A DNA stretch of 64,000 bases from Phoronis australis (lineage: Eukaryota; Phoronida; Phoronidae). Numbering within the stretch: the stretch's first letter is position 1; each line of letters starts with the position of its first letter. Positions 47,612 through 58,501 of this stretch are shown here, one piece after another. The notes under the pieces were generated by a model. It was not told where the DNA came from and made no database searches. It worked only from the letters and a program-made list of their open reading frames with translations. The stretch covers positions 497,881 to 561,880 of the forward strand of contig NMRA01000095.1 in NCBI GenBank assembly GCA_002633005.1, given 5' to 3'. The translations under genes were made by a program, and so were the position numbers.

Positions 47612-50040
47612 CAAAAATAAAAATTACAAAAAATGTCGCCAGGTAAACGAAATCAGCTACAAAAACAAAGAAAATTTGAACAGGAAGGCGGAAATCCTAA
47701 CCCCCCTTACTGAAAACGTTGATCTGCCACTGAAAAAACATGGGGTCCACCGACCGTTGAAAATTTGCAATTGGCAGTTTTTTGGAAAATATTTTTTTCA
47801 ATTTTGTAACATTCAAATATTTATGTTTTTAGTAAACTAAAATATGGAAAGCCGACATTTCAGTTTGACAAATCTGGCATTCTGTGTGATACTCCGGCAA
47901 TATTTTTGATTGCCAGTCATACAATTTACATAAATTTGAACATTACGCCGGCCATTTTTCACTAAATTGACTTCCCAGATTACACGTACGGAAATGTGCA
48001 ACTTCGAACTTGCATCGAACCTTTTCCATTTGTAAAATACACCAGTAATAGAAGAGGTGGCAATGTCAAAGTAAAATTCTAAAAGTTCATGATCACCGAC
48101 AAGTCAGATTTGGGTCAGGCTAACAAGGGCATTAGCCTGTCGGGAAGAGTGTTTCAACGGGATAGCCTCTCGTTGCTTGTCTCGGCAGAACCCGTGTACC
48201 GTCAGGGAAATTCCAGGCTTTTTGTTAAACTGGCAATTTTCACTATGCAAGCAAAAGATAAGAAGATGGTGACGTCAGCCATGACTTGATCTCGAATTCA
48301 TGGAATTTGACTGATCCTTGTTGGCAAGATTAATCGAGCCCCAGTTCTCAAGCTTTGCAATTAATTCGATCGGGGTGGTGAGCTTTATTCAAGGTTCAAC
48401 TCTAAGCACGGCTGCGATATGACGCGGGGATCCGCAACGTGTTGATTTTGATCAGGGACAATATTGGCCTAGTTGTCTTGACAACGATTTCAAAAGAAAA
48501 CTGCCGGCTTTGCTTCGTGAAGAAAACAGATAGTCAGCTTGAATTATCACATTAGTGACCCGGCAGCAATCTTGAAACATTGCACAATACCGGGTTACCA
48601 GGAAGTAAATTTCATTTTACTTCGTTACCCAACGAATGTTCGTGACAAATAACGTCTGCTTCCACAATTTTGTGTGCCCGCCCACGAGCGAAGTTCAGTT
48701 GAAGTACACGATTTCAGCTTATGGACGATATGATTGCGTTTCCTGTATTTAAAACAAGTTTTACTGCGCTTTTGCCACTTTTCTCTAATGGCGGACTGCG
48801 TGACAAGTTCATATCACTCAGATGACAAAATCAACTCAAAACCCGAAGTGCTGGTTGATCCCGACGGACACCACCGATTTAATTCCAAAGCGCTGCATGC
48901 TTTGTTCGCACAATGCTCTCTTCTGTTTTTTAAAAAACAATTGAACCGCAAGATTGGGAAGGTTAAACGCCTGGTTATAAGCCTGCATTCCTAACAAGAA
49001 CTGCGGAACATTTGTTTTATCGTCATAAAATTTGTCTTTGTTTGTTCCTTTACTTAGCTTAAAACCGATTCTTGCCTTTGCAAGGAACTGACAGTTCGTC
49101 ATTCGCTGAGAACATACTTGACAAAGTAAGATGACACGCCGTGACAAACCAACTATAACCGTTGAATCTTGGTCTAAAGCAATAACGAATTGTCAGTTCA
49201 TAAACCCTGAAATCAGTCCGGCAAATTAGACTAAGGAACAGTTTAATACCCATTTCATAACCGTAAGGGGACTGGACTTGATCAAACGTTGTTTGGTGAT
49301 GTAAAGTGAGTTTATAAAGACACATGTTGCAATGAACTGTGCAGTTTAGCAGACAGAAGGGGTCCAAAGTATTCGTTCTCAAGGCATTGTAACACAAGCC
49401 GAGAATCTTAACAAATTCACAATAGTTTGCGACTGTTCGAGCCACCCACAACAGCCACAACTAATTGGTGGACACGAAACGAAACCAAAACCAGACAAAT
49501 GAAAACAATTTCCTCCTTGTTTAAGTTTCGCAAAGCGGAGCTAAATCTTGTTCACTATATACGGCAGAGTAACTGATCCCGCTGGTTCCCTGAGTGCATG
49601 TCCAATACAGGACTAGAGAGTAACTGATAAGGACTCCAACCGTGCGAGCATTGGCGATTCGTAATCAAATCACAAAAGCACAAATTACGGATTTTGTCTC
49701 TGATCACAGCTTATAACATCAAAAAGATTAATAACATATTCAACAGAAATCTAAAATTGCGTTTTCGGACAGGCGATAACATTCATTTAATCATATTTCC
49801 GGTTCACTCATTCTATTACGTCAGGGTAAGAAGTTTTTATATGCGCTGACTGTACGTGAAGCGATACCGAAGTTAGTTTACAGTGAAACAACACGTGTAG
49901 GTGCGATTATGACAAACTAAACTACTACAGATATCGATAAATACAAAAGTTACATAATATGTTGAGCTGTACAGGTGGGTGACAATCTGCCAGACAACCA
50001 GCATTATGAGAGGTACAATGAAGCAAAGAGGGTACACTGG

Positions 50041-50293
50041 CATGCGTGCACCGAAGGGGGCTCGGGGGGGCTCGAAACGAGCCCCCCATTTGGCGATGTG
50101 GACAAAAAGGTCCACCTCTCCGAGAAAACGAGACAATAAGTCCACTCGAAAAAGCGCAAACACACAATTCGCAGCTCTGGACATGGTACCCCGTTTTTTT
50201 GTTAGTTCTTCTGCTGCTTTTGGCGGTAAAAGGTTCACATCGTCGGAAATTCGAGCCCCCATATTAAAGGCTTAAAGGCTGGGTGCGCGCATG
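50041..50293. mobile_element. MITE family copy 3 (reverse orientation)
   Basis: CATGCGTGCACC at the left and GGCTGGGTGCGCGCATG at the right. GGGTA flanks the right end and occurs 6 bp outside the left end, so the left terminus may carry six extra bases. Confidence 0.75.
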
Positions 50294-50670
50294 GGGTATA
50301 CACAATTGTGTTGAGAACTTGGAAGATAAGTAACAATATGCGGAAACAAAATAGCAACACCAGCCTCTCGTTCAGTAACGCTAGGACCTCGCTAAAAAGC
50401 AAGACTTCGCGAGATTACGTGAGATATTGCCGTGCATTTTAAATGAGAGCACGTGACTTTGACTAGGTTTTAGCTAGGTCCTAGCGTAGGTCCTAGCGTC
50501 TACTGAACGCACGCCGGGACAGCGACATGGGAAAATTGAGTGTAAACAGGAAAGGAAAGAAAATTGGTTTGAGGGAGGGAGGGAAATAGAAATTGATTGA
50601 AAACTTGAAACTTTAGTGCAGAGAATTGTGAAAGATGGACCAATGAGATTAATACAACTAGAGTTGAAGT

Positions 50671-50708
50671 CACGTGGTTTTCGTTGAGCGGAGTGGTCCG
50701 CCATCTTG
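50671..50708. promoter_or_regulatory. E-box plus YY1-like site, possible promoter
   Basis: CACGTG at 50671-50676 and CCGCCATCTTG at 50698-50708. On the minus strand the latter gives AAGATGGCGGAC, a Kozak-like ATG opening a short frame. No downstream gene was identified. Confidence 0.25.
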
Positions 50709-50899
50709 CTGATGAACCATGTTATCTGGAGATGCGTGTGTACTGTGTAGTATCTAGGAACAAATATTGGTAACAACAGGAGATATCAAGTACAACCTTA
50801 TAGCTTTTATGTTAGGATCATCAAGTGCAAACTAGGATTTTTTGAAAATCATCCAAGAAAATCATTGCATACTTGAGCACAGAATTAAAAGGTCTTTAG

Positions 50900-51135
50900 C
50901 ATGCGAGCACCCAGCCTACAATATGACGTCGTGTGGACCTTTTGCTAACAAAAGAGCGGGCGGACTAAAAAAAAACAAAAAAACGGGAGTACCACTGTGA
51001 AGTGCGCGTTTAAGATTATTTAGTCCCATTTTCTTGGACATTTTGTCTCTCAGGGGCGGACTTTCTTGCCCACTTCCTCAAATGGGTGGCTCGTTCGAGC
51101 CCCCCGAGCCCCCCCCCCCCCTGGGTGCGCGCATG
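50900..51135. mobile_element. MITE family copy 4
   Basis: CATGCGAGCACCCAGCCTA to CTGGGTGCGCGCATG, flanked by perfect TTTAG duplications (50895-50899, 51136-51140). Confidence 0.85.
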
Positions 51136-51697
51136 TTTAGTTATCAGCAGAAAACATAAAAAAATAGAAAAGAAAATTTGATTTCTAGTATAAAGATTAG
51201 ACCCAGAATCAATGATATAATTTTTGGTCTTGCGAGGTTTAAAAATTGAAACTGAAATAAAATGATTTTGTGGGTGAGAATCCGATCGCAGAAACAATTA
51301 TTCAACTTCATTTGGTCCCTAGAACACCACTTAAGTCGATGTTTCATGGTCTTTTACTTGACTTTCCTTCTTAGTCTGATATATCTGTAAGGGTTTAGTG
51401 ACCAAGATATCTGTTGTTTTCAAGCAACGACGAAACACAAAAAGTGACTACAAGATTAATAGTTGTGCATTTTTACAGAGTGGACACCAATTCGAAGATT
51501 TAATAAGATAGCTAGGTTACTAAGAATAGAACAGGATCGAAGGAAGGGATACCCCAAGAATGCTACACTCCACAAAATTATATTGAGACGGCAGATGGGT
51601 TGTTTTTGTAGATTTCAAGAGATGGGACAAATGTTCTGTAGCCTGGCAAGCTATTAAAATCTGCAACTGTCTTACTAGAGGAAAACCATCATTTTTA

Positions 51698-52088
51698 TAT
51701 TCTGTCCTGTTTATGGTCTTCCAATACTTACAGTGTATTATTCCTGAGTATGTAGGACAGGGCAGTTAGAGTTTATGACCGTTGAGTTTTGTCATATTTA
51801 TTTTGTGGCGGAGTGTTCTCAATACAAATATACCTAGCAACATGTTCGTGTGCCAGTAAATTTCGGATCCAACTGAATTGAGGGATTAAATTGGAGTTTG
51901 TTGAAATCTGTCCTGTTTATGGTCTTCTAATACTTGCAGGACAGGGCAGGTAGAGTTTACGACCATTGAGCTTTGTCATTATATTTATTTTGTGGCGGGG
52001 TTTTGTCAATATAAATGTACATAATTGTGTGCCAGTAAATGTCGGATTCAACTGAACTGAGGTAAAACTTTAGAGTTGGTTGAAATCT
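51698..52088 (+). repeat. Tandem duplication, units of about 207 and 184 bp
   Basis: Both units contain CTGTCCTGTTTATGGTCTTC, AGGACAGGGCAG, TATTTATTTTGTGGCGG, GTGTGCCAGTAAAT and TCAACTGAA-TGAGG in the same order. Confidence 0.85.
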
Positions 52089-53506
52089 GACTTTTGCTGA
52101 AGTGTAGTGCATGTATGGTACCAGTACGGTACAGAAACTTTGTACCTGCTAGACATTTCCATTTTACTGTCACGGTGTGATTGTAATGCGTAATGGCGAT
52201 ATTTTGAAATAAATATATTTTGAAATAAATCAAAACTTTATTGTTTGAAATTTTTACAGTATCTCAATGTGTTGTTTCTGTGTGAAAATTTTTCTTGTCC
52301 TTCTCGTTATGGACGGCCAATAATATGGAAGTGAGCTCGTTAATGACAGAAAAAATGGCGATTCCCCACATCATGGTCGCATAAAAGGGGTACGTTGAGT
52401 TGAGTAAAAACTAATATTGATAAAAATTAATAATGCGTTTAAAACGCTAGTTCAGCGGCGTGTCAAGTTGTTTTACAGCAGAGCCTATAACACAACAATT
52501 TGAACTGCGAGACCATGTCGTTTCAAACTGTACAAATTACCAGTTCGTCACGCCAAGATGGATTAGGAACTAGGATAAGTAATATCAGGAAGTGGTCATC
52601 TCTTCCTGGTAATACTAGATAGTTAAAGAAAAGTATCGTATCACTGAAATAATTTTCTTTGAGACACTTCAACACCCCTTACATGCGTTTTATTCGAAAA
52701 AAAAGTCTGCATATTAATGCAATAAATTTCCTCGCATAATATTATCAAGTAACAAAGACAACATAAATGAGTTACGTTCTTTTACTGACATTTTTAACGA
52801 ACAAATTCAGAAAACAACTGGAAAGTACTTGAAGATGAGGTTTGAGGCTATTGTCTCAGAAAAAATGTCCCGGGATTCCAGTTTTACGGGATGGTTAGAT
52901 GTTTTGAAGGTGTGAGAGCCTGTTTTCGACTACAGGATATCTGTTTTGCAGGCAAAATTGCGTTATTGGAAGTGGTTGTGCCACTGAAATCGAATTCAAT
53001 CTGCTCACCAGGTATTTTTAGGGTTTGTTCATAAAGGTTTTTAATTTCTATTGACATCAAAGCATTTTCTTTCAGTTTCTTTCAAGTTTCAAAAAAGCAT
53101 CTGTCAACTGCTCACGTCTTCGTCGATTTTTCTCCCACAAGGCACAGCACGTCTCCTTATTTCGTATAACAAAACACAGATCCACACATTTCCCTAATAT
53201 AGAAAATGTGGCCTTTGACCCCAAGCGCCTTCAAGCCGTGAGAGTATGCGTAAATGTATCATAAGTGGGAGGGAGATTAAAAACTCTGTGGTAACCACGG
53301 ATTTTTTCTTTCGTGCGTATTTAAAAAATGAATCTTGTGAGTTTTCTGGAAATTTCCTGACAGGGGAAAGTGAATTATTCAGTACTAGACGTTGTGAGTT
53401 GGTACTTTCATCAGGAATTGGTTAAAATATATTTTTGACGAGCTTTCGATGCCTCGTTAACATATAATATGTATACAAATACATATACGTATACGCATAT
53501 GTATCA

Positions 53507-53541
53507 TGTGAGTGTGCGCGTGCGCGTGCGTGCATGTATAC
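53507..53541. repeat. Alternating purine-pyrimidine tract (Z-DNA prone)
   Basis: A TATA/CATA-rich run leads into GTGTGCGCGTGCGCGTGCGT then GCATGTATACAT, about 400 bp upstream of the otopetrin start. Confidence 0.6.
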
Positions 53542-53841
53542 ATTGTGTCTAGCCCCTTTTGTAGCAGCATGACAGTCCAACAAAACAACGCACAGACTAT
53601 TCGTAATAGTGACTGAACATGGTGCGCGGGCTTGATCGCGGACTCAAGTGACTGGAAACCAGATAACCATTCATACTCAGAGCCGTATTCATGTCGACTC
53701 GACTTGACTCGATACACGGCGGAGCGGTCACACGTTTTACATTCTTATTTAGATAAGTAACACTACATGTCTGACCACGTGACTCCTGTTCTAATTTTAT
53801 GAGGAAGTCCGTAACCCGACAATCGTGATTTGTACTTAGGC

Positions 53842-53849
53842 GTATATAA
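53842..53849 (+). promoter_or_regulatory. TATA box candidate of the otopetrin gene
   Basis: GTATATAA roughly 100 nt upstream of the ATG, predicting a start site near 53873 and a short 5' UTR. Confidence 0.5.
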
Positions 53850-53945
53850 CAACAAGCGACACTGTGATTGTACAGACTCGTGTCTGCCGAGAGCCAAGTG
53901 GGTAGCCTGTTGTCGGCGCTGGTCGGCCTCCGGGACTTCAGCATT

Positions 53946-54854
53946 ATGGCACTTGGTCGGGAAATGTGTGTTTTGATGCCTTTGTGTCTCGTGTGTTTCC
54001 TAATGGTTCTTATGACGGCCGAGCAGATGACTGAGAACACCATGTACGCCATCAACCCCACGTGTGCCTTGGTTTTTCTCGTTGTCTTGCAAATTGTAGC
54101 CATCGTTTACATGGAAAGATCGTGTCGCAGAAGTTCTCGGGTACCAGAGACTGATCCAAAGGAGGTGATGACATTGGCACGGCGCAGGGTGGGGAAGTTG
54201 GAAAAGCTTGTGAAAACTTTCGCGGGTCTTTGGATCTTTGGCGGCGGTGGTATTGTGCTTGACGTCATCATATTTCTCTACGTGTTGCTTTCCTTAATTG
54301 ACGCCGGCACAGCCAACTGGATTTGCAAGATGCATTTAGTGTTATTGACCATGTTTCATTTCGTAAAAATTTGCTTTACAATTGGCCAAATTCACTACCT
54401 GCAGTTTTCTTTTCAAAATTCAATCCAGCCGTCGCGGAAAGCTATATATTTGATAATGGGTGTGAACGTGCTAGTGTGGTTGTCTTGTTTCCAACAACAT
54501 TCCGAATCGTTGACAGAATATTACAAGAAAATAGACGCCCACGACGAGGAACCTGATAAGCATGATACGAACTATACCTATGACTGTCTGCCGACTGTCA
54601 ATTCCACATGGTACAACGCCGTGCACGACTGGGGAAAATACCTATATCCTTGCACGATGGAATTCTCTTTCGTCGCCATAGATTTGTTGTACAATGTCCT
54701 TGTGACATGTAAAGAGAGAACTGTTGAGTTGGTTATGGTCACGAACCGACGAGATTCGGATGTTAGCTTCAGCAGAAGCTCGGACGAGCAAACGAACAGA
54801 CATCGCCACCGACAGTCACCTCCGACCTACGATTCTATTACAAACAGAGAAGAG
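53946..54854 (+). CDS. Otopetrin-like exon 1 (N-domain)
   Basis: TM1-6 of the channel; N-glycosylation sequons NYT and NST lie in the loop before TM6. A Ser/Arg/His-rich cytosolic linker (RRDSDVSFSRSSDEQ) ends the exon. Confidence 0.86.
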
Positions 54855-57800
54855 GTTTGTTCTGTTTGTTTGTCATGAATGGAAAAAACGCAGAAAAGCC
54901 GCTATTACAAAGCTTTCTGCTAAACACGGCTAGGTTTTTCATTTATGTTGCGTACTTTGGCGTCAGTTTAGGCTTTACTCAGATCAGAAGCGATTACTGA
55001 GATGAGAAAAATGATAGTTCGTTATTTCCCGGGGCTTGTTCCTCGATGAGTCCATCGGCTTTTGATTCGTTCATCAAACAATCACAACTGTGTCGGATCT
55101 AAACACCTATGAAGTGGAATGTTACAGTTTGGATTGGAAATTGAAAGATTGTTGCAAAATGTACGTTGTTTCAACTCGAGAAATTTGACAATTACTATTC
55201 ATTTTCAAATTTTAGATTGAACATTGAATTTTCAAATTCAAATTAACATTCTACTAGGCTTCAATATTCAGTATGTCAAAATGGAAATGAAACAGGAAAC
55301 CTGCACGTAAATTGCAGGCCTGCTACGAGCCTGCTGGCTGCAAAATCCCGAGTTGGGAAACATTCCAAGGGGTCATTTCCTTAGGGCATGCCAATAACCA
55401 GGATGTAGACCGATTTCCTCTGAGTCGCATGCGGCTTTATGTAAACTTCCAAATGTGTTCTGAATAGTTCGACATGAAACATTGAGTCTTGGTCTAAGTT
55501 TGGAGATTAGACCATGCTGGGCCTGGTGGACCCTTGACATGTTAGCAGTTGGTTTTTGACGTGAAGCGGTGCAAACGTCATCTGCACAGCTCAATTTTGA
55601 CAATGGGTTTATTTATACTGCAGCTACCCTGGTACCAGCAAAAGATACCACTTCCGCCGCGGGTATTTCCTGTAGTGATTATTTTCGAGATACAAACTTC
55701 ATTTGCACCACAACTCGGTTTGACCACCCAATCTAGAGGTTCTGTGGACGAGACAAGCTATTAAACGTGCCAATCACCCCGTCCTTTTTTCACAAAATCG
55801 TCTTTATAGGTTTGGGCCATTTATACCGATGTTATGAAATTGTCAATTAAGAAGTGATTTCAGGGTTTCAAAACAACTGAAAGTTGTTCATTGCTTGAGG
55901 CCAGGCTCTACAAGTTCGTCATTTTATTCGCCCGGCCGAGCATGGTCGCGATCACATGCTGTCGATCACTTCTTTGAAGACCCATAAATTACTTCTCATC
56001 TAAGAAAGAAACAAGTTGAGATCATTTTTAGGTGCAAAGCTAAGTCAAGTGTTCATTTGTTTGACGGAACACGGGTTGGCCGCTAATTGGTTGTCGATAT
56101 GTTGCGTTCTTATCCCGGCGAAGCACCTACAGGTGTGGCCCATAACAAGTAAACTAAAGTAAATATGAGCAATCACCCCAGTGGAACACTTGAATGAAAA
56201 GGTTTTCGAAGAAATGCTTTGTTTCGGGTATATGTGTGCAGGCCGAAATACACCCATTTATCGTAGGTCAACATGAAGCGAAAGTAGCGAGGGATTCCTT
56301 AGAAATTTGTTCAGACAACTCTGTCTTTTATCAACTGAAACAAGATTTCAAAGCTTTGCATCCTTACGAAAAGTGCTCACTGAGTCACTGATATAGAAAT
56401 AAAGATATTTTGAAAAAATATTTCATTATCAATATATACAGTCATATACATATTCGTATATATATATATATATTCAGGAAATTTCCTCTGACAGACGTCC
56501 CGCGGACTTCCAGTAAACTAGCAAATTTGTGATTGTAAGCTTCAACTCTACCTGAGACAAGTTTGAGGTCAGAGATTATACCCTGGGCCCAGGTGGTCTC
56601 AAAATTTCTCTTGCCATGACAGCAGCGTGTTTTGTGATGGCGTGAAGCGGTCCAAATGTCAGGAGGTCATGCAGTGATGGTGCCTTTACGTGGTATTCAG
56701 CTAATTCAAGTTTGATATACATCTAGATTTCCAGTTTTCATTTTGGTAGTGAAAGGAGGATTTTAGAACAATTGAGTATTTGGATATTGAAAGTTAGATG
56801 AAAATAATGAATGGTTTTTGGTGATGGGATTTTGACAATGCATCTTGCTTTCTTCTCGATGCCTTTAACGATGGTCTGTGTAAGAAAATATTATCATTTT
56901 CTGTCATGGCAAGGCAAGATAATCGAGGCTATGTGACTGGGTAACATACGTATTTTACAATATAATTGCCGTTTAGATCATGGATTGAGGACATGTCTCA
57001 AGTAGAGTCAAATGCGCCAAGTAGACTGTTCCGTTACAATGCCGGCCAACAAACTGTCGCAGTTCACTTTTAAGTGTTTGTTTTACTTGTGATAAGACCA
57101 AAAGGCACAGATGATACTGGTCTGTGTGTGATGCGTGTGCTATTTCGAGTTGACCGTTTTTCTTCCTGTGATCGAGCGAAAATAGTGTTTTTTTCCGTTT
57201 TTCTTCTCCTCTCGAACTCTGTCTCAAAGCAGCTTCAGTGGTGCAGTGACGTGAGTTGCCAGCGCTCTCTCTAGCGGCATGGGGCACTCGTGAGGCAGTG
57301 AGACAGTCTGTGACCAATCGTGATGTGACGGTGGCTGACTTAGCAAGCCACGGCCTAAAATATTGCGTTTTGGTGGCTTTTAAAAAGTTCAGGAGATTGG
57401 CTAAAATTGGTGGGTGCGGGAGTATTTCTTTCTTTAAGTAATGAGGCGCTGGTTTAAAAATAAATCGGGATATAGACCGGAACCAACGAATGCTTTTTTG
57501 GCCAAACAAGTGTTTTCGAGATCCAAATTTCATCTGCACTGAGCTCAGTTTTGACCATGTGCTTATTTACACTGCATCTACTGGGTCCTGCAAAAGATGC
57601 TACTTCTGCCGCGGTGTCTTTTAAAGTGTTACAGCATGACCTACATAAATCGTCGCAAGAATTTTCAAAACAATACGTTTTAAGTGTGCTCTTCTTTTAA
57701 TTTCAGGGTTCAGACGAAATTAACGAAACTACTCCCCTCCATGGTAGTACTCGGACGCTATCACAAGGGTCCTACGGCGAAGTCATCCTAGAATCGCAAC

Positions 57801-58501
57801 CAACATGGATGCAGAAGGTCTCCATGTATTTTAAAATCTTCTCTCCACAAGCCTTCAAGGTCTCCATTGCATTTCTCATCATTTTCACTGGGTTGGAATT
57901 CCTCGTTGTGTACGCTCGAGACCTAAACGATGCCTGGTTGACGCATGTTCAATACATCTTAGACTGTCTTTTCTCATTGCACGTCATTCGACTGTGTTAT
58001 TTGGGCATCTCGTGTTGCCGGGATAACAACGGTGACTTCAAAGGCGAAGATGTCCTTCGCTTTATCACCACAGCGGGCGTGTGGGCCATCAGTATGTTCG
58101 GAATCGTCGCCGGATTCTGCATCATTGTGAATCCCGGGCATCAACCCCCCAACGTGTCCGCTTTTTATCCCTACATTATTGTCTTCGTTGATGCTCTCAC
58201 TATCGCCCACACATTTTTCCAGACGTGGTTCTACGTAAAAGCTGCCCCAGATAATTTCCGTGACGACCTGGACGAAGATGAAAAAGCATCTCTGTCCAAT
58301 TGTTTAAAATTTCTCTCATTCTATAACATCGTTAAATGGGTCCTTGACACGTTTTGTGAATTCTATACTTCAGAGAAGCTGGTTCCCATCCGTATTACCG
58401 TGTTTAGGGACCAGTTGCTATATGTTAATCTCTTTATACTTCCTGCCGCCATTTTGTACAGGTTCCAGATAGCTGCGTCCTTTTTTAAACTAATTTTTTG
58501 A
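53946..58501 (+). CDS. Otopetrin-family proton channel, two coding exons
   Basis: Exons 53946-54854 (303 codons) and 57707-58501 (264 codons plus TGA), phase 0 junction GAG|GTTTGT ... TTTCAG|GGT; 567 aa, near the 560-740 aa usual for otopetrins. Exon 1 carries about six hydrophobic segments, including WIFGGGGIVLDVIIFLYVLL, and ends with the family-type DWGKYLYPCTMEFSFVAIDL before a cytosolic charged loop. Exon 2 carries the other six, ending DQLLYVNLFILPAAILYRFQ then IAASFFKLIF, matching the otopetrin C-terminus (N-x-x-x-P-x-x-x-x-YR-x-x-x-AAS). Otopetrins are plasma-membrane H+ channels formed by two six-helix domains; roles include sour taste, otolith formation and mineralising-cell pH. The exon boundary falls between the two domains. 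I took the first ATG, just before the first hydrophobic segment. Confidence 0.88.
55578..55672 (+). repeat. About 90-bp dispersed repeat, copy 1
   Basis: CATCTGCACAGCTCAATTTTGAC, TTTATTTATACTGCAGCTAC, CAGCAAAAGATACCACTTCC and GCCGCGG recur, slightly diverged, at 57532-57623. A partial further unit follows at about 55685-55731. Confidence 0.65.
57532..57623 (+). repeat. About 90-bp dispersed repeat, copy 2
   Basis: Diverged copy of 55578-55672, about 80 bp upstream of otopetrin exon 2. Confidence 0.65.
57707..58501 (+). CDS. Otopetrin-like exon 2 (C-domain)
   Basis: TM7-12: AFKVSIAFLIIFTGLEFLVV; WLTHVQYILDCLFSLHVIRL; FITTAGVWAISMFGIVAGFC; YPYIIVFVDALTIAHTFFQT; SNCLKFLSFYNIVKWVLDTF; and the terminal helix. 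Stop TGA at 58499-58501. Confidence 0.88.
   Translation, partial: GSDEINETTPLHGSTRTLSQGSYGEVILESQPTWMQKVSMYFKIFSPQAFKVSIAFLIIFTGLEFLVVYARDLNDAWLTHVQYILDCLFSLHVIRLCYLGISCCRDNNGDFKGEDVLRFITTAGVWAISMFGIVAGFCIIVNPGHQPPNVSAFYPYIIVFVDALTIAHTFFQTWFYVKAAPDNFRDDLDEDEKASLSNCLKFLSFYNIVKWVLDTFCEFYTSEKLVPIRITVFRDQLLYVNLFILPAAILYRFQIAASFFKLIF

Larger units (their letters stand above)
47612..53841. other. 6.2-kb region without a supported gene
   Basis: Scattered short open frames only, none with a recognisable domain or splice-consistent neighbours. Contains two MITE copies, a 190-200 bp tandem duplication, a candidate YY1/E-box site and a purine-pyrimidine alternating tract. Confidence 0.5.
54855..57706 (+). 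other. Intron of the otopetrin gene
   Basis: 2.85 kb, the only coding intron. Contains the repeat pair 55578/57532, a (TA)n run at about 56457-56472 and no exon I can support. Confidence 0.65.

Noticed and set aside
49059-50262. Minus-strand frames of 133 and 129 codons
   Set aside because: The second is largely MITE copy 3; the first has no homology or splice partner.
53597-54103. 168-codon minus-strand frame over the otopetrin start
   Set aside because: Antisense shadow of otopetrin exon 1; no homology recognised.
56973-57539. 188-codon minus-strand open frame
   Set aside because: No recognisable domain, biased towards Ser/Arg/Lys, overlaps a dispersed repeat and lies in the otopetrin intron.
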